A stretch of DNA of 34,589 bases. Source: Candidatus Moraniibacteriota bacterium (GTDB lineage: Bacteria; Patescibacteriota; Minisyncoccia; Moranbacterales; UBA1568). Below are positions 8,046-16,842 of the stretch, one piece after another. Position numbers and translations under genes: made by a program. Under the pieces are notes generated by a model, which was not told where the DNA came from, ran no database searches, and was given only the letters and a program-made list of their open reading frames with translations. Location: NCBI GenBank assembly GCA_008012175.1, contig SSEF01000027.1, positions 1-34,589 on the forward strand, in the 5' to 3' direction. Positions within the stretch are counted from its first letter, which is position 1, and each line of letters begins with the position of its first letter.

Positions 8046-8327
8046 ATGACCGATATGTCCGGCGTTCGGACCGAACTCAATACTGGACACTTCAGGCTTA
8101 TTACGGGCCTGGAAGAAGTTGCTCGAGCCTACTATGATGATGACGCAGAAATCCGTGTCTACTACAAGACCGATGATGAGGAACAGGACTGCTTAGCAGT
8201 CTTTCGCTTCCTCGCCGCAACCCCTTTTGATGGCTATCGCGGCCGGACGACGACCCCAGAAGGTTTCCTCGTATACTGCTACAAAAAACCTGACGGTTCG
8301 GAATGGATAGAAATCAGCCTCCGCTAG
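8046..8327 (+). CDS. Small acidic orphan protein, unknown function
   Basis: 93 residues, rich in Asp, Glu, Tyr and aromatic residues (ARAYYDDDAEIRVYYKTDDEEQD), with no transmembrane helix, signal peptide or recognised motif. Expression signals are complete and strong: TTGACA promoter, 5' stem-loop, AGGAG 6-7 nt before the ATG and a strong terminator. It is a single-gene transcript on the opposite strand to its neighbours. The same layout is seen for the gene at 18152, although the two proteins share no evident sequence similarity. The alternating polar/aromatic pattern suggests a small beta-rich fold, which is inference. Confidence 0.75.
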   Translation: MTDMSGVRTELNTGHFRLITGLEEVARAYYDDDAEIRVYYKTDDEEQDCLAVFRFLAATPFDGYRGRTTTPEGFLVYCYKKPDGSEWIEISLR

Positions 8328-8341
8328 CAGCGGACAAACAA

Positions 8342-8377
8342 AAGGTCCCCGCACAAGCCTGTGCCGGGACCTTTTTT
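8342..8377. terminator. Bidirectional terminator between the orphan gene and gyrA
   Basis: Long stem AAGGTCCCCGCACA/TGTGCCGGGACCTT (one mismatch) with T-run on the plus side (TTTTTT) and TTTTG on the minus side. It serves the plus-strand orphan and probably gyrA on the other strand. Confidence 0.85.
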
Positions 8378-8412
8378 CTTTGTCATTGGATTTTCCGATT
8401 CGTTGCCTAGGT

Positions 8413-10863
8413 TCAGATCAGAGTGAAAGCGCCGACATGATCCCCGACCTGCGGCCGCATGACGCGCACCCCTTGGGTTACGCGAGAGAGGAGTGGTACC
8501 GACTGAAATGGCACACGGATGATGATGCCTTTTTCCGATGTTACAAGCATGTCAGCTTCTCCATCTTCCTCGCTCGTGATATGCGCTCCGACGAGTTTCC
8601 CGGTCTTCGCGGTGACATTCATCGTCTTGATGCCGGAACCGCCGCGCTTCTGGATCTTGTAATGTTTGAGATCGCTCCGTTTGCCGTATCCATTCTCAGA
8701 GAGAATAAGGAGCTCGCGGTCCTTGCCGCCCCTCTCGACGACATCCATCGCGACCACATGGTCCCCTGTCCGTAGCTTGATACCACGGACGCCAGCCGCT
8801 CCCCGGCCCATCGGGCGGACGTCGCCCTCCCCGAATCGGATCGCTTGGCCAGACCCGGTCGTAATGACGACTTCATCAGTGCCAGTTGTCGGAGCGACCC
8901 AATTGAGCGTGTCCCCTTTCTCGAGATTGATGGCAATGAGTCCGGAGCGGCGGACATTGGAAAACTCTTCGATCTTCGATTTCTTTACCGTCCCATCAGT
9001 CGTCGTCATGAAGAGGAACTTCGACGCGTCATCCTTGCCAAGCGCGATGAGAGCCGTGATCTTCTCCTCGTTCGAAAGTTGGAGAAAATTTACGATCGCC
9101 TGTCCTTTGGCCGTCCGTGTCGACTCAGGGATCTCATATGCCTTAGTCTGAAAGACTTTGCCCGTGTCAGTGAAGAACATGAGGCTATCGTGCGTCTCGA
9201 TGGTAAGGACCTTCGCGATCTTGTCCTCCTCTTTTGTCGTCGCGCCGATCACGCCTTTTCCGCCGCGCTTCTGCACACGGTAGACGCTCGGATTCATGCG
9301 CTTGATATAGCCGTCATCAGTGAGGGTGATGATCGCCTCCTCGTTCGGGATGAGGTCTTCTTGCTTGAATTCTCCGATCCCGCCCTTCACCACTTTTGTC
9401 CGTCGGTCATCGCCGAACTTCTCTTTCACCTCGGTAAGTTCGGTTTTCACGAGCGCCAGGATTTTCTTCTTGTGCTTGAGCAGGTCTTCAAGATACGCGA
9501 TGAGCTTGAGCTTTTCAGCAAGCTCGTCCTCAATCTTCTTGCGCTCGAGACCGGCGAGCGTCTGGAGCCGCATCTCGAGAATGGCTGCTGCCTGCTTGTC
9601 GGACAGCTTGAATTTCTTCATGAGGTTGGCGTGCGCCTCTTCCTTGGTCGGCGACTGCTTGATCGTCTTGATGATCTCGTCGATATGATCGAGCGCCTTC
9701 TTGAGGCCTTCGAGGATATGGGCACGATCCTTGGCCTTCTGTAGTTCGTATTCGCTCCGCCGCGTGACGACACGCTCACGATGGACGATGTAGTGCTCGA
9801 GGATCGACTTCAGGTTGAGGATCTGGGGATCGACGCCATCGACGAGCGCCAACATGTTCACGTTGAAGTTCTTCTGGAGATCGGTGAGTGTATAGAGCTT
9901 GTTCAGGACCTTCTGCGGAAATGCGTCCTTCTTCAAGTCGATCACGATGCGGACACCGTCTTTGTCAGACTCATCGCGAAGGTCCCGAATCCCCTGGATT
10001 TTGTCTTCCTTCACGAGCTCAGCGATCTTCTCGATGAGAGCCGCCTTATTCGTCGCATACGTCATCTCGGACACGATGATCTGAAATGCGCCCGCTTTTG
10101 TCTCGATAATCTCAGCCACTGCACGCGTAACAATCGGCCCGCGACCCGTTGCATAGGTCTCACGGATATCTCGGGTATTGTAGATGATACCGCCCGTCGG
10201 AAAGTCCGGTCCCTTAATGAACTGCATCAGATCATCCACGTCACATTCCGGATTGTCGATCTGGAAAGAGATCGCATCGACGAGCTCCCCAAGATTGTGC
10301 GGCGCAATGTTCGATGCCATGCCGACCGCGATACCGACCGTGCCGTTCAGAAGAAGCTGTGGCAGTTTTGCCGGGAGCACGACTGGCTCTTCATGCACGC
10401 CATCGAAGTTCGGAATAAAGTCTACAGTATCCTTCTCGATGTCGATGAGCATCTCTTCGGCGATCGCCTTGAGCTTCGCCTCGGTATACCGGTAGGCTGC
10501 CGCCCGATCGCCATCCATCGAGCCAAAGTTTCCCTGCCCCCAGATGAGCGGGTAGCGAAGCGAGAAGTCCTGTGCCATGCGGACCATGGTATCGTAGACC
10601 GCTGTGTCACCGTGCGGATGGTACTTTCCGAGCACTTCACCGACAACCGTCGCGGACTTTCGAAATTTCGCACCCGAACGAAGCCCTGTCGACCACATCG
10701 AGTAAAGGATGCGGCGATGAACCGGTTTTAGACCGTCACGGACATCCGGCAGGGCACGGCCCACGATGACAGACATCGCGTAGTCGAGGTATGACTGTTT
10801 TACTTCCTCCGTGATATTGCGACCCTCGATACGGCCGGCATGGAATTCATTCTTTTCTGACAT
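8413..10863 (-). CDS. gyrA: DNA gyrase subunit A
   Basis: 816 residues, typical for GyrA, the breakage-reunion subunit that introduces negative supercoils together with GyrB. The catalytic tyrosine is in [12 protein letters not shown] (Tyr126). The quinolone-determining region reads [19 protein letters not shown], so the position of E. coli Ser83 is Thr87 here. The GyrA box QKRGGKG in the C-terminal domain identifies gyrase rather than topoisomerase IV. The C-terminal beta-pinwheel repeats are present. It is the last gene of a three-gene operon, starting 12 nt after a small membrane protein. No clear Shine-Dalgarno sequence precedes the ATG. gyrB is not in the window. Confidence 0.98.
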   Translation of the reverse strand: MSEKNEFHAGRIEGRNITEEVKQSYLDYAMSVIVGRALPDVRDGLKPVHRRILYSMWSTGLRSGAKFRKSATVVGEVLGKYHPHGDTAVYDTMVRMAQDFSLRYPLIWGQGNFGSMDGDRAAAYRYTEAKLKAIAEEMLIDIEKDTVDFIPNFDGVHEEPVVLPAKLPQLLLNGTVGIAVGMASNIAPHNLGELVDAISFQIDNPECDVDDLMQFIKGPDFPTGGIIYNTRDIRETYATGRGPIVTRAVAEIIETKAGAFQIIVSEMTYATNKAALIEKIAELVKEDKIQGIRDLRDESDKDGVRIVIDLKKDAFPQKVLNKLYTLTDLQKNFNVNMLALVDGVDPQILNLKSILEHYIVHRERVVTRRSEYELQKAKDRAHILEGLKKALDHIDEIIKTIKQSPTKEEAHANLMKKFKLSDKQAAAILEMRLQTLAGLERKKIEDELAEKLKLIAYLEDLLKHKKKILALVKTELTEVKEKFGDDRRTKVVKGGIGEFKQEDLIPNEEAIITLTDDGYIKRMNPSVYRVQKRGGKGVIGATTKEEDKIAKVLTIETHDSLMFFTDTGKVFQTKAYEIPESTRTAKGQAIVNFLQLSNEEKITALIALGKDDASKFLFMTTTDGTVKKSKIEEFSNVRRSGLIAINLEKGDTLNWVAPTTGTDEVVITTGSGQAIRFGEGDVRPMGRGAAGVRGIKLRTGDHVVAMDVVERGGKDRELLILSENGYGKRSDLKHYKIQKRGGSGIKTMNVTAKTGKLVGAHITSEEDGEADMLVTSEKGIIIRVPFQSVPLLSRVTQGVRVMRPQVGDHVGAFTLI

Positions 10864-10875
10864 AGGTAATTTTGA

Positions 10876-11256
10876 CTAACGTGCAAGTGCCCCCTCTGAA
10901 CTCTGCGCTTCTTTTGGAACAATGCCTTGTTCGCCCGGATCGAGGCGAGCACGATTCTCTACTTGTTCGCGAAGAAACTCCTCGCCAGACTTCGGTGTCC
11001 CAGCTTCCATAGCCTTCTCTCCCGAAAGTATATCGTCCAAAGAAAAATCTGACGGCTTCGGTAGAATTCCATTGCCTGCCACTGCGCCATCTGCCGATTC
11101 AGTCTTTGTTCGCTTGAGATTTTCAGACACCGTAAGTGACCAGATGATAAGCACAAAGAACATGGAGGCAAGCGCGCAGCCAATGACATAGCGCTGACGG
11201 ACCGATTCTGGCTTCATTTTTACCCTTTCAATCCAACCTTCAAGACTCCAGCGCAT
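10876..11256 (-). CDS. Small single-TM protein in the gyrA operon, unknown function
   Basis: 126 residues with one transmembrane helix (about 25-46, YVIGCALASMFFVLIIWSLTV) near the N terminus and a short polar C-terminal domain of ~75 residues. No family recognised. It lies 12 nt after the MBL-like gene and 12 nt before gyrA, so it is translated from the same mRNA. A second start at 11217 (MKPES) has a better ribosome binding site (AAAGGG 5 nt upstream) and would give 113 residues; the longer form is chosen because of the tight spacing to the upstream gene, and the choice is uncertain. Confidence 0.7.
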   Translation of the reverse strand: MRWSLEGWIERVKMKPESVRQRYVIGCALASMFFVLIIWSLTVSENLKRTKTESADGAVAGNGILPKPSDFSLDDILSGEKAMEAGTPKSGEEFLREQVENRARLDPGEQGIVPKEAQSSEGALAR

Positions 11257-11268
11257 AAAAAACGACCA

Positions 11269-11928
11269 TTAATTCTTTGCAAGGAGCACAATTTCCATAT
11301 TCTTTCCTTCGAGATCCTTCTTTTTAACATTCCATTTTGCAATGGTTTCCCTTGGGCAATTCCCCATAACCTTACAAAATGACTTCTCGTCCGGCAAAGC
11401 TGTCGTCATGCCGGCAATTTTATAATGCATCGGGATAACCGTTTTTGGCTCGATTTTCCGGACAAGCTCATCAATCACATCGATGGGGAGAGTGTCTCCA
11501 CCACCCACCGGGATAAACAACACATCCACTCCCGTAAGTCGTTCGATTACGTCCGCTGCCGGCTCGCCCGCAAGACCTCCAAGAAAACAGAGTCTCATTT
11601 CCTCGGTCTCAAACAAGAAAATTGTATTTTTGGCGGCTTTAGGAGACATGCTCTCCTTACTAACGCTTGGAAAGCCAAGAATGGATATTCCCCGAGCCGA
11701 ATATTCGCCAGGCGAAAAAATTTTTACCGGACTTCCCTTGATCACCTCCAGCCCAACCGCGTCCGGGGACTGATGCGAGAGGAGGAGGATGCCTGCCTCG
11801 CCTTGTGGTGCACGAAGTCCCAGGCCTTTATCTGGCACATCAGTGACAATCACAACGTCTTCCGTTGCCCGGCCGTTTGGCTTAGTTGTGATCTTGAAGC
11901 AATAGTCTCCGTAATACTGGATATTCAT
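11269..11928 (-). CDS. MBL-fold (metallo-beta-lactamase-like) protein with degenerate metal site
   Basis: 219 residues from the ATG at 11928, which has AGAGGA 8 nt upstream; the frame extends a few codons further. The layout is that of the UlaG/UPF0173-type MBL hydrolases: MNIQYYGDYCFKI start, a GILLLSHQSPDAVGL segment where the H-x-H-x-D-H metal motif should be, GEYSARGISILG, an FLGGLAGE segment in place of the usual GD-x-GH, FIPVGGGDTLPID and the terminal IPMHYK. Only one His remains in the main motif, so metal binding and hydrolysis may be lost. It is the first gene of the operon leading to gyrA. The promoter is at 11964-11992. Confidence 0.8.
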   Translation of the reverse strand: MNIQYYGDYCFKITTKPNGRATEDVVIVTDVPDKGLGLRAPQGEAGILLLSHQSPDAVGLEVIKGSPVKIFSPGEYSARGISILGFPSVSKESMSPKAAKNTIFLFETEEMRLCFLGGLAGEPAADVIERLTGVDVLFIPVGGGDTLPIDVIDELVRKIEPKTVIPMHYKIAGMTTALPDEKSFCKVMGNCPRETIAKWNVKKKDLEGKNMEIVLLAKN

Positions 11929-11963
11929 ACGAAAGCATCCTCTTATGCACAAAGAATACGCTT

Positions 11964-11992
11964 ATCCTAGCAGGATTTCCCTCTCAGAGCAA
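11964..11992 (-). promoter_or_regulatory. Promoter of the MBL-like / TM protein / gyrA operon
   Basis: Reverse strand TTGCTC (11987-11992), 17 nt, TAGGAT (11964-11969); predicted start near 11957, ~29 nt before the ATG. Confidence 0.6.
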
Positions 11993-12124
11993 GATACTGA
12001 GACTACTGCTATGGCTCAGCCAATCAACCTCCATATCTATTTTTAATATTGACTTTTTTACTTATAAATGTCTTATTAAATATGATATTTTATCAACAGG
12101 GGCGATAGGGTATAGTCGTTTCTT

Positions 12125-12195
12125 TATTAGTTCAATGGAAGAGCATCGGGTTTAGATTCTAAATACTCCTCTCTTCAAATTTGTAATCCCGGATA
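12125..12195 (+). other. Possible decayed tRNA gene
   Basis: The segment TTAGTTCAATGGAAGAGCA (12127-12145) is a perfect tRNA D-arm, and CTTCAAATTTGTAATCCC further on resembles a damaged T-arm. The anticodon stem does not pair (TCGGG against TCTAA) and no acceptor stem closes. It lies in the divergent region between the gyrA operon and rpsA. The rest of that region (11993-12120) is AT-rich with one TTATGCACA (11943-11951) and nothing else I can name. Confidence 0.3.
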
Positions 12196-12198
12196 GAC

Positions 12199-12227
12199 TT
12201 GATTTTTTCTCTCGCTGCTGATAGAAT
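12199..12227 (+). promoter_or_regulatory. Promoter of rpsA
   Basis: TTGATT (12199-12204), 17 nt, TAGAAT (12222-12227). Predicted leader of about 170 nt. Confidence 0.65.
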
Positions 12228-12275
12228 GTTCGCACGTGTTTCTGGTATTTTCTAAGCCTTGAGACAACTGAATAC

Positions 12276-12388
12276 GGGATGCTTGAATCCCGATTGAGAA
12301 GCCGCCTGTCCGTTTCCCTTCTCTTTTGAGACCTTCTTGCACCCCAAATTCCGGGGTTTTAATTTTTTACGGAGCTTCCCCGGCTCCG
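12276..12388 (+). promoter_or_regulatory. Structured rpsA leader without Shine-Dalgarno
   Basis: Three hairpins precede the S1 start: CGGGAT/ATCCCG (about 12277-12294), CCCC/GGGG followed by TTTTAATTTTTT (about 12342-12367, terminator-like), and CGGAGC/GGCTCCG (about 12370-12387). The only GGAG lies inside the last stem, about 30 nt from the ATG. E. coli rpsA also lacks a strong Shine-Dalgarno and is autoregulated through leader hairpins; the parallel suggests S1 control here. Confidence 0.5.
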
Positions 12389-12405
12389 CACCCGTTACAA
12401 CGCCT

Positions 12406-13539
12406 ATGTCCATGTCCAACAACATGACCGATCTGAAGCTGAAAAGTAATATGACCGAGCTCGAACAGCTCTACGAAGCCCATTCTGCGGCGATACCGGA
12501 AGTAGGCGATGTCGTTCCGGGCACCGTCATCTATGTCGGATCGAGCTCAGCACTGGTCGACCTCGGTCCCCTCGGCACCGGCATCGTCCTCGGCAAAGAG
12601 ATGAAAGACGGTCTCGGCGGCGGCGTAAAGCTCCGTGTTGGTGACCAGGTTCAGGCGACCCTCATGAGCTTCGAGAATGAGGACGGCATGATCGAGCTTT
12701 CGATCCGTGAAGCTTCCTATGACAAGAGCTGGGAAGATATCGAGAATAAGCTCCGGGGCAAGGAAGTTGTGGAGACAAAGGTAAGTGATGCTAACAAAGG
12801 AGGTCTCATGATAGAGGTAAATGGTATTCCGGGCTTCCTCCCGGTTTCCCAACTCGCAAGCGAACATTATCCGCGCGTTGAAGACGGCGATAAGAACAAG
12901 ATCCTCGATCTCCTGAAGAAACTTGTCGGTGAGACGCTCTCCGTCCGCATCCTCGATGCTGACCGCGAGAGCGAGAAGCTTATTGTTTCTGAAAAGGCTG
13001 CTCAGAGCGAGAAGGAAAAGGAATTTCTCAACCTGCTCCATGTCGGCGATACGATCGAAGGTACTGTCTCCGGCGTGGTCGACTTTGGCGCTTTCGTAAA
13101 ATTCGCCCTCCCCGGCGAACACGCGGACAAGCGACTCGAAGGACTCGTTCACATCTCCGAACTCGCCTGGCAGCTGATCGATGATCCGCGCGAGATCGTC
13201 AAAACCGGCGATACCGTTTCGGCCAAGATCATCGGCATCGACGACAATCGCATTTCACTCTCCATGAAGGCCCTGAAAGCCGACCCGTGGGAGCATGTCG
13301 GCGAGCGCTACAAGGTCGGCGACGAAGTCCCAGGCACGGTCGACAAGATGAACCCCTTTGGCGCGTTCGTCTATCTCGACAAGGACATCCACGGGCTCGC
13401 GCACGTTTCGGAATTCTCCGACATCTATCCGGGCCGCAAGATGGAAGAAGTCTTCGAGGTCGGCAAGCCGTACACCTGGAAGATCCTCTCGATCGAGCCC
13501 CGGACGCACCGTCTCGGACTTCTCCCGGTCAAGAAGTAA
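12406..13539 (+). CDS. rpsA: 30S ribosomal protein S1, four-domain form
   Basis: 377 residues from the first ATG of a cluster (12406, 12412, 12424). S1 helps the 30S subunit bind and unfold mRNA. Four OB-fold S1 repeats can be traced at about 33-105, 122-195, 210-285 and 302-372; the last two carry the clearest signatures (VVDFGAFVKF...LEGLVHISELAW and MNPFGAFVYL..IHGLAHVSEFSD). The E. coli protein has six repeats, so this is the shorter form common in Gram-positive and reduced genomes. The leader is structured and lacks an accessible ribosome binding site. The gene is followed by a terminator and then gmk. Confidence 0.93.
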   Translation: MSMSNNMTDLKLKSNMTELEQLYEAHSAAIPEVGDVVPGTVIYVGSSSALVDLGPLGTGIVLGKEMKDGLGGGVKLRVGDQVQATLMSFENEDGMIELSIREASYDKSWEDIENKLRGKEVVETKVSDANKGGLMIEVNGIPGFLPVSQLASEHYPRVEDGDKNKILDLLKKLVGETLSVRILDADRESEKLIVSEKAAQSEKEKEFLNLLHVGDTIEGTVSGVVDFGAFVKFALPGEHADKRLEGLVHISELAWQLIDDPREIVKTGDTVSAKIIGIDDNRISLSMKALKADPWEHVGERYKVGDEVPGTVDKMNPFGAFVYLDKDIHGLAHVSEFSDIYPGRKMEEVFEVGKPYTWKILSIEPRTHRLGLLPVKK

Positions 13540-13548
13540 TGTGCCATC

Positions 13549-13573
13549 GCGCCCCTCTCTGGAGGGGCGCTTT
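13549..13573 (+). terminator. Terminator of rpsA
   Basis: 9-bp stem GCGCCCCTC/GAGGGGCGC with TCTG loop, then TTTCGT. The short T-run may allow partial readthrough into gmk. Confidence 0.65.
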
Positions 13574-13599
13574 CGTAAGTAGCCGATATCCGAACTAAC

Positions 13600-14163
13600 A
13601 TGAAAAACGTTTTCATCGTCTCCGGTGCTGCCGGATCAGGAAAGGACTCTATCATCGACGCGCTCCAATCAACCCTTCCAATTGAACGCATCATCACAAC
13701 CACGACGCGGGCAAAAAGACCAGGGGAATCTGAGGGAAACCCTTACTACTTCCTCTCCCCCGAAGAATTTGAACACCGCGTTGAAAACGGAGAATTTGCC
13801 GAACACTCTATAAACGAGAACGGTGGACGCTATGGCGTAACACATTCCGAACTCGAACGAATTACTGAAAAAGGCGGAATCGCCATCTGGCGAGTCGACT
13901 GGAAGGGCGTTATATCGATAAAGAAACTCTTTCCGGAAATTCCCGCCATCTATATATCGGCACCCATCGAGCTACTTGAAGCGCGCCTCCGCAAACGTGA
14001 TCAAGAGAAACCGGAGTCTTACTTCCAAGAGCGCATGGCCTATACCGTGGAATGGCTCAATCATCTCGATATCTATGACTACAGGGTTGAAAATGAAGAG
14101 GGCAAACTCGATGACGCGGTCAAGCAAGTCAAGACGATCATCGAATCCCGCCTCAAAGACTAG
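13600..14163 (+). CDS. gmk: Guanylate kinase-like protein
   Basis: 187 residues, close to normal guanylate kinase length. The enzyme phosphorylates GMP to GDP with ATP. Visible family features are the N-terminal P-loop, the TTTTRAKRPGE motif (GMP-binding Arg residues), YYFLSPEEF and the GGRYGVTHSEL segment, followed by the lid region with LRKRDQEKPE. The P-loop reads GAAGSGKDS, with Asp where Ser/Thr normally follows GK. No Shine-Dalgarno sequence is seen. The 3' end overlaps the probable start of tilS. Confidence 0.88.
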   Translation: MKNVFIVSGAAGSGKDSIIDALQSTLPIERIITTTTRAKRPGESEGNPYYFLSPEEFEHRVENGEFAEHSINENGGRYGVTHSELERITEKGGIAIWRVDWKGVISIKKLFPEIPAIYISAPIELLEARLRKRDQEKPESYFQERMAYTVEWLNHLDIYDYRVENEEGKLDDAVKQVKTIIESRLKD

Positions 14164-14893
14164 CGGCCTCGCCAGGACTCATGGCGGGCTTGTATTCATC
14201 CGCCGTTTTCAGAATGCGCTGGCAAAACACGAGTTCCTTCCGCGCGGTTCGAAGGTCATCGTCGCTGTCTCAGGTGGGCCGGATAGCGTCGCACTCCTGA
14301 CAGTCCTGGTACGACTTCGGGAAAAGCACGGATTTACCCTCCGCGCCGCCCATGTGAACTACCAGCTTCGCGGGTGCGATTCCGAACAAGATGAAGCACT
14401 TGTGCGAAAGCACTGCAAATCGTTATCTGTTCCGCTTTCGGTGCTTCATCCGAAAGAGCGCCCGGATAGTAATATCGAGGAGCGATTGCGTCATATCCGA
14501 TACCATTTTTTCGAGCGCCTTAGAAAAAAATATGATTTTGATGTGATCGTGACTGCGCATACGATGAATGACGTCGCTGAAACCCTGCTCCTCAACCTCA
14601 TTCGCGGAGCTGGAGAGAAGGGCCTCTCGCCTTTTCAGAGGCCGGTTTCTTCATTATCGCGCCCATTCGTCCATTTACAGAAGTCTGAGATTCTCGACTT
14701 TCTCCAGGATGAGAAAATCCCCTTCCGCATTGACCGAAGCAACGCCTCGCGGCGGTTTACCCGAAATCGTGTCCGCCACGAGCTCCTACCACTCCTCGAG
14801 ACATTTAATCCTTCGATCGTCGAAGCTTTAGCGAGAGCCGCGACAGCCATTGGCCGGGAAGGAAGAAAAAACCCGCCTTCCCGCGAGGCTTGA
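14111..14893 (+). CDS. tilS: tRNA(Ile)-lysidine synthase, catalytic domain only
   Basis: 260 residues from the ATG at 14111. TilS converts C34 of tRNA-Ile(CAU) to lysidine so that it reads AUA. The PP-loop SGGPDSVALLTVL, the AAHVNYQLRG segment, TAHTMNDVAETLLLNLIRG and the family-specific RFTRNRVRHELLPLLE motif are all present. E. coli TilS is over 400 residues; here the C-terminal domains are missing and the protein ends soon after the catalytic core. The start is uncertain: 14111 has AGAGGG about 8 nt upstream but overlaps gmk by 53 nt, and no other ATG, GTG or TTG fits well before the conserved region. The stop codon lies inside the -35 box of the ftsH promoter. Confidence 0.88.
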   Translation: MTRSSKSRRSSNPASKTSGLARTHGGLVFIRRFQNALAKHEFLPRGSKVIVAVSGGPDSVALLTVLVRLREKHGFTLRAAHVNYQLRGCDSEQDEALVRKHCKSLSVPLSVLHPKERPDSNIEERLRHIRYHFFERLRKKYDFDVIVTAHTMNDVAETLLLNLIRGAGEKGLSPFQRPVSSLSRPFVHLQKSEILDFLQDEKIPFRIDRSNASRRFTRNRVRHELLPLLETFNPSIVEALARAATAIGREGRKNPPSREA

Positions 14894-14918
14894 AATACCC
14901 CTATTCTCGTGGTATGGT
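14890..14918 (+). promoter_or_regulatory. Promoter of ftsH
   Basis: TTGAAA (14890-14895), 17 nt, TATGGT (14913-14918). The TGA of tilS (14891-14893) is part of the -35 box. Confidence 0.6.
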
Positions 14919-14965
14919 AGGGAATGCTTCGGAGTAATTCGTACGTTTTCCCAACCTAAAAATCT

Positions 14966-16804
14966 ATGGATAAGTTGATGAAGAATATCGGGCTCGTCGT
15001 ATTTCTCTTCCTGATGCTATCCGGCATCATGATTCTCTACTCTTCCCCTGAGAAACGCTCGCTCGATGTCTCGCTTTCAGAGCTTGTCACGGAAATCAAC
15101 AATGGCGAAGTGAAGGAAATTGTCGTCACCGGCAATGTTCTCGAGATCGTCAAGCAGGACGATACGAAGCAGAAGGCGAGTAAAGAGCCCGAGAGCTCGC
15201 TCACCGAGACGCTCGCCAACTACGGAATTGACAAGGAGCGATTCAAGGCGGTTTCGGTCACGGTAAAGGAAGACACTGGCTTCGGTTACTGGACCCTCAC
15301 GCTTCTCCCCTTCATTCTCCCCTTCATTCTTATCTCAGCCTTCATCTGGTTCATGATGCGGCAGGCGCAGCGTGGCAATGCACAGGCACTCAATTTCGGC
15401 ATGAGCCGCGCACGCGTTCTCGACCCCAAGGATAAGAAGAAGCGCATCACTTTCAAAGATGTCGCTGGCGCGACCGAAGCTAAGCAGGAACTTATGGAAG
15501 TGGTCGAATTCCTCCGTCAGCCGAAGAAATTCCTCGCGATGGGTGCCAAGATTCCGAAGGGCGTTCTCCTCCTCGGCCCTCCCGGCACCGGCAAGACACT
15601 CATGGCCAAAGCGGTTGCTGGTGAAGCTGGCGTCCCCTTCTTCAATATCAGTGGTAGTGAATTCGTCGAAATGTTTGTGGGTGTCGGCGCTAGCCGCGTC
15701 CGTGATCTCTTTAAACAGGCAAAGAAGAATGCTCCGGCTATTGTCTTCATAGATGAAATCGATGCTGTCGGACGGCATCGGGGTGCTGGGCTCGGCGGCG
15801 GGCACGACGAGCGTGAACAGACGCTCAATCAGATCCTTGTTGAAATGGATGGCTTTGAAACCGACCAGAGCGTCATCGTGATCGCTTCGACCAATCGCCC
15901 AGATGTTCTCGACCCAGCCCTCCTCCGTCCGGGACGCTTCGACCGCCGCGTAACCATGGATCTCCCTGATATCAACGAACGTGAAGCAATCCTGAAAATC
16001 CATACCAAGAACAAGCCCCTTGCTGGCGATGTGAATGTGCGACGCCTCGCAGAACGAACGCCTGGATTCTCAGGCGCTGATCTCGCTAACCTCGTGAACG
16101 AGGGTGCGATTCTCGCTACTCGCCGAAACATGAAGGAAATTGGCATGCAGGAACTCGCCGAATCGATTGAAAAGGTCATCCTTGGTCCAGAACGTCGGAG
16201 CCGTGCTATCAATGAGAAAGAGAAGAAAGTGGTTGCCTATCATGAGGGTGGGCATGCGCTCGTCGGTGCCAGCCTCGCAAATGCCGATCCAGTTCACAAA
16301 GTCTCGATCATCTCACGCGGGCATGCCGGCGGCTATACGCTCGCGGTACCGGCCGAGGACAAGACTCTTCACACCGACCGTTACTTCATTGATGAGCTTG
16401 CTGTTCTCCTCGGTGGTTATGCGAGCGAAAAGCTTGTTTTTGGCGATGTCACGACCGGTCCTTCGAATGATCTCGAACGCGCTACCCAAATGGCCCGCAA
16501 TATGGTTACGCGCTACGGCATGAGCCGACTCGGGGCCCGGACCTTCGGCAAAAAGGAAGAGCTCATCTTCCTTGGTCGCGAGATGCATGAAGAACGGAAC
16601 TACTCCGAAGAAACCGCCCGCTCTATCGATGCTGAAGTTTCGCGACTCATTTCCGAAGCTTTCAATCAAGCGACGGAAATTCTCTCCGGTAAACGTGTTC
16701 TGCTCGACCGTATTGCCACGACGCTTCTCGAGAAAGAGACGATTGAGAAGGATGAATTTGATGCACTCGTCAAAGCCGAAGTAGCCCCGGCGCCTGCACC
16801 ATAA
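14966..16804 (+). CDS. ftsH: ATP-dependent zinc metalloprotease FtsH
   Basis: 612 residues, standard for FtsH, the membrane-anchored AAA protease that removes damaged or unassembled membrane proteins. Two transmembrane helices are at about 7-24 and 110-130, enclosing the periplasmic domain. The AAA module has Walker A GPPGTGKT (about 204-211), Walker [12 protein letters not shown], and the second region of homology with [20 protein letters not shown]. The zinc motif is HEGGH (about 426-430); most homologues have HEAGH, and the H-E-x-x-H pattern is intact. The C-terminal protease domain is complete. It has its own promoter and no clear ribosome binding site. Confidence 0.98.
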   Translation: MDKLMKNIGLVVFLFLMLSGIMILYSSPEKRSLDVSLSELVTEINNGEVKEIVVTGNVLEIVKQDDTKQKASKEPESSLTETLANYGIDKERFKAVSVTVKEDTGFGYWTLTLLPFILPFILISAFIWFMMRQAQRGNAQALNFGMSRARVLDPKDKKKRITFKDVAGATEAKQELMEVVEFLRQPKKFLAMGAKIPKGVLLLGPPGTGKTLMAKAVAGEAGVPFFNISGSEFVEMFVGVGASRVRDLFKQAKKNAPAIVFIDEIDAVGRHRGAGLGGGHDEREQTLNQILVEMDGFETDQSVIVIASTNRPDVLDPALLRPGRFDRRVTMDLPDINEREAILKIHTKNKPLAGDVNVRRLAERTPGFSGADLANLVNEGAILATRRNMKEIGMQELAESIEKVILGPERRSRAINEKEKKVVAYHEGGHALVGASLANADPVHKVSIISRGHAGGYTLAVPAEDKTLHTDRYFIDELAVLLGGYASEKLVFGDVTTGPSNDLERATQMARNMVTRYGMSRLGARTFGKKEELIFLGREMHEERNYSEETARSIDAEVSRLISEAFNQATEILSGKRVLLDRIATTLLEKETIEKDEFDALVKAEVAPAPAP

Positions 16805-16842
16805 GGAACAACGAAGCCTCTTACCCCTAGATCAATGGCACC

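Noticed and set aside
8845-9744. Long plus-strand ORFs opposite gyrA and pnp
   Set aside because: Shadow frames caused by the GC-biased codons of the genes on the other strand; no family features.
10590-10620. Thr87 of GyrA at the quinolone-resistance position
   Set aside because: Thr or Ser here occurs naturally in many bacteria and is not evidence of selected resistance.
11930-12200. Possible replication origin: divergent transcription, AT-rich DNA, one TTATGCACA and one TTATCAACA
   Set aside because: Only one good DnaA-type box, no cluster, and no dnaA or dnaN nearby. The parS cluster hints at an origin in the wider region but does not place it here.
16241-16255. FtsH zinc motif HEGGH instead of HEAGH
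   Set aside because: The H-E-x-x-H pattern is intact; this is a small natural variation.
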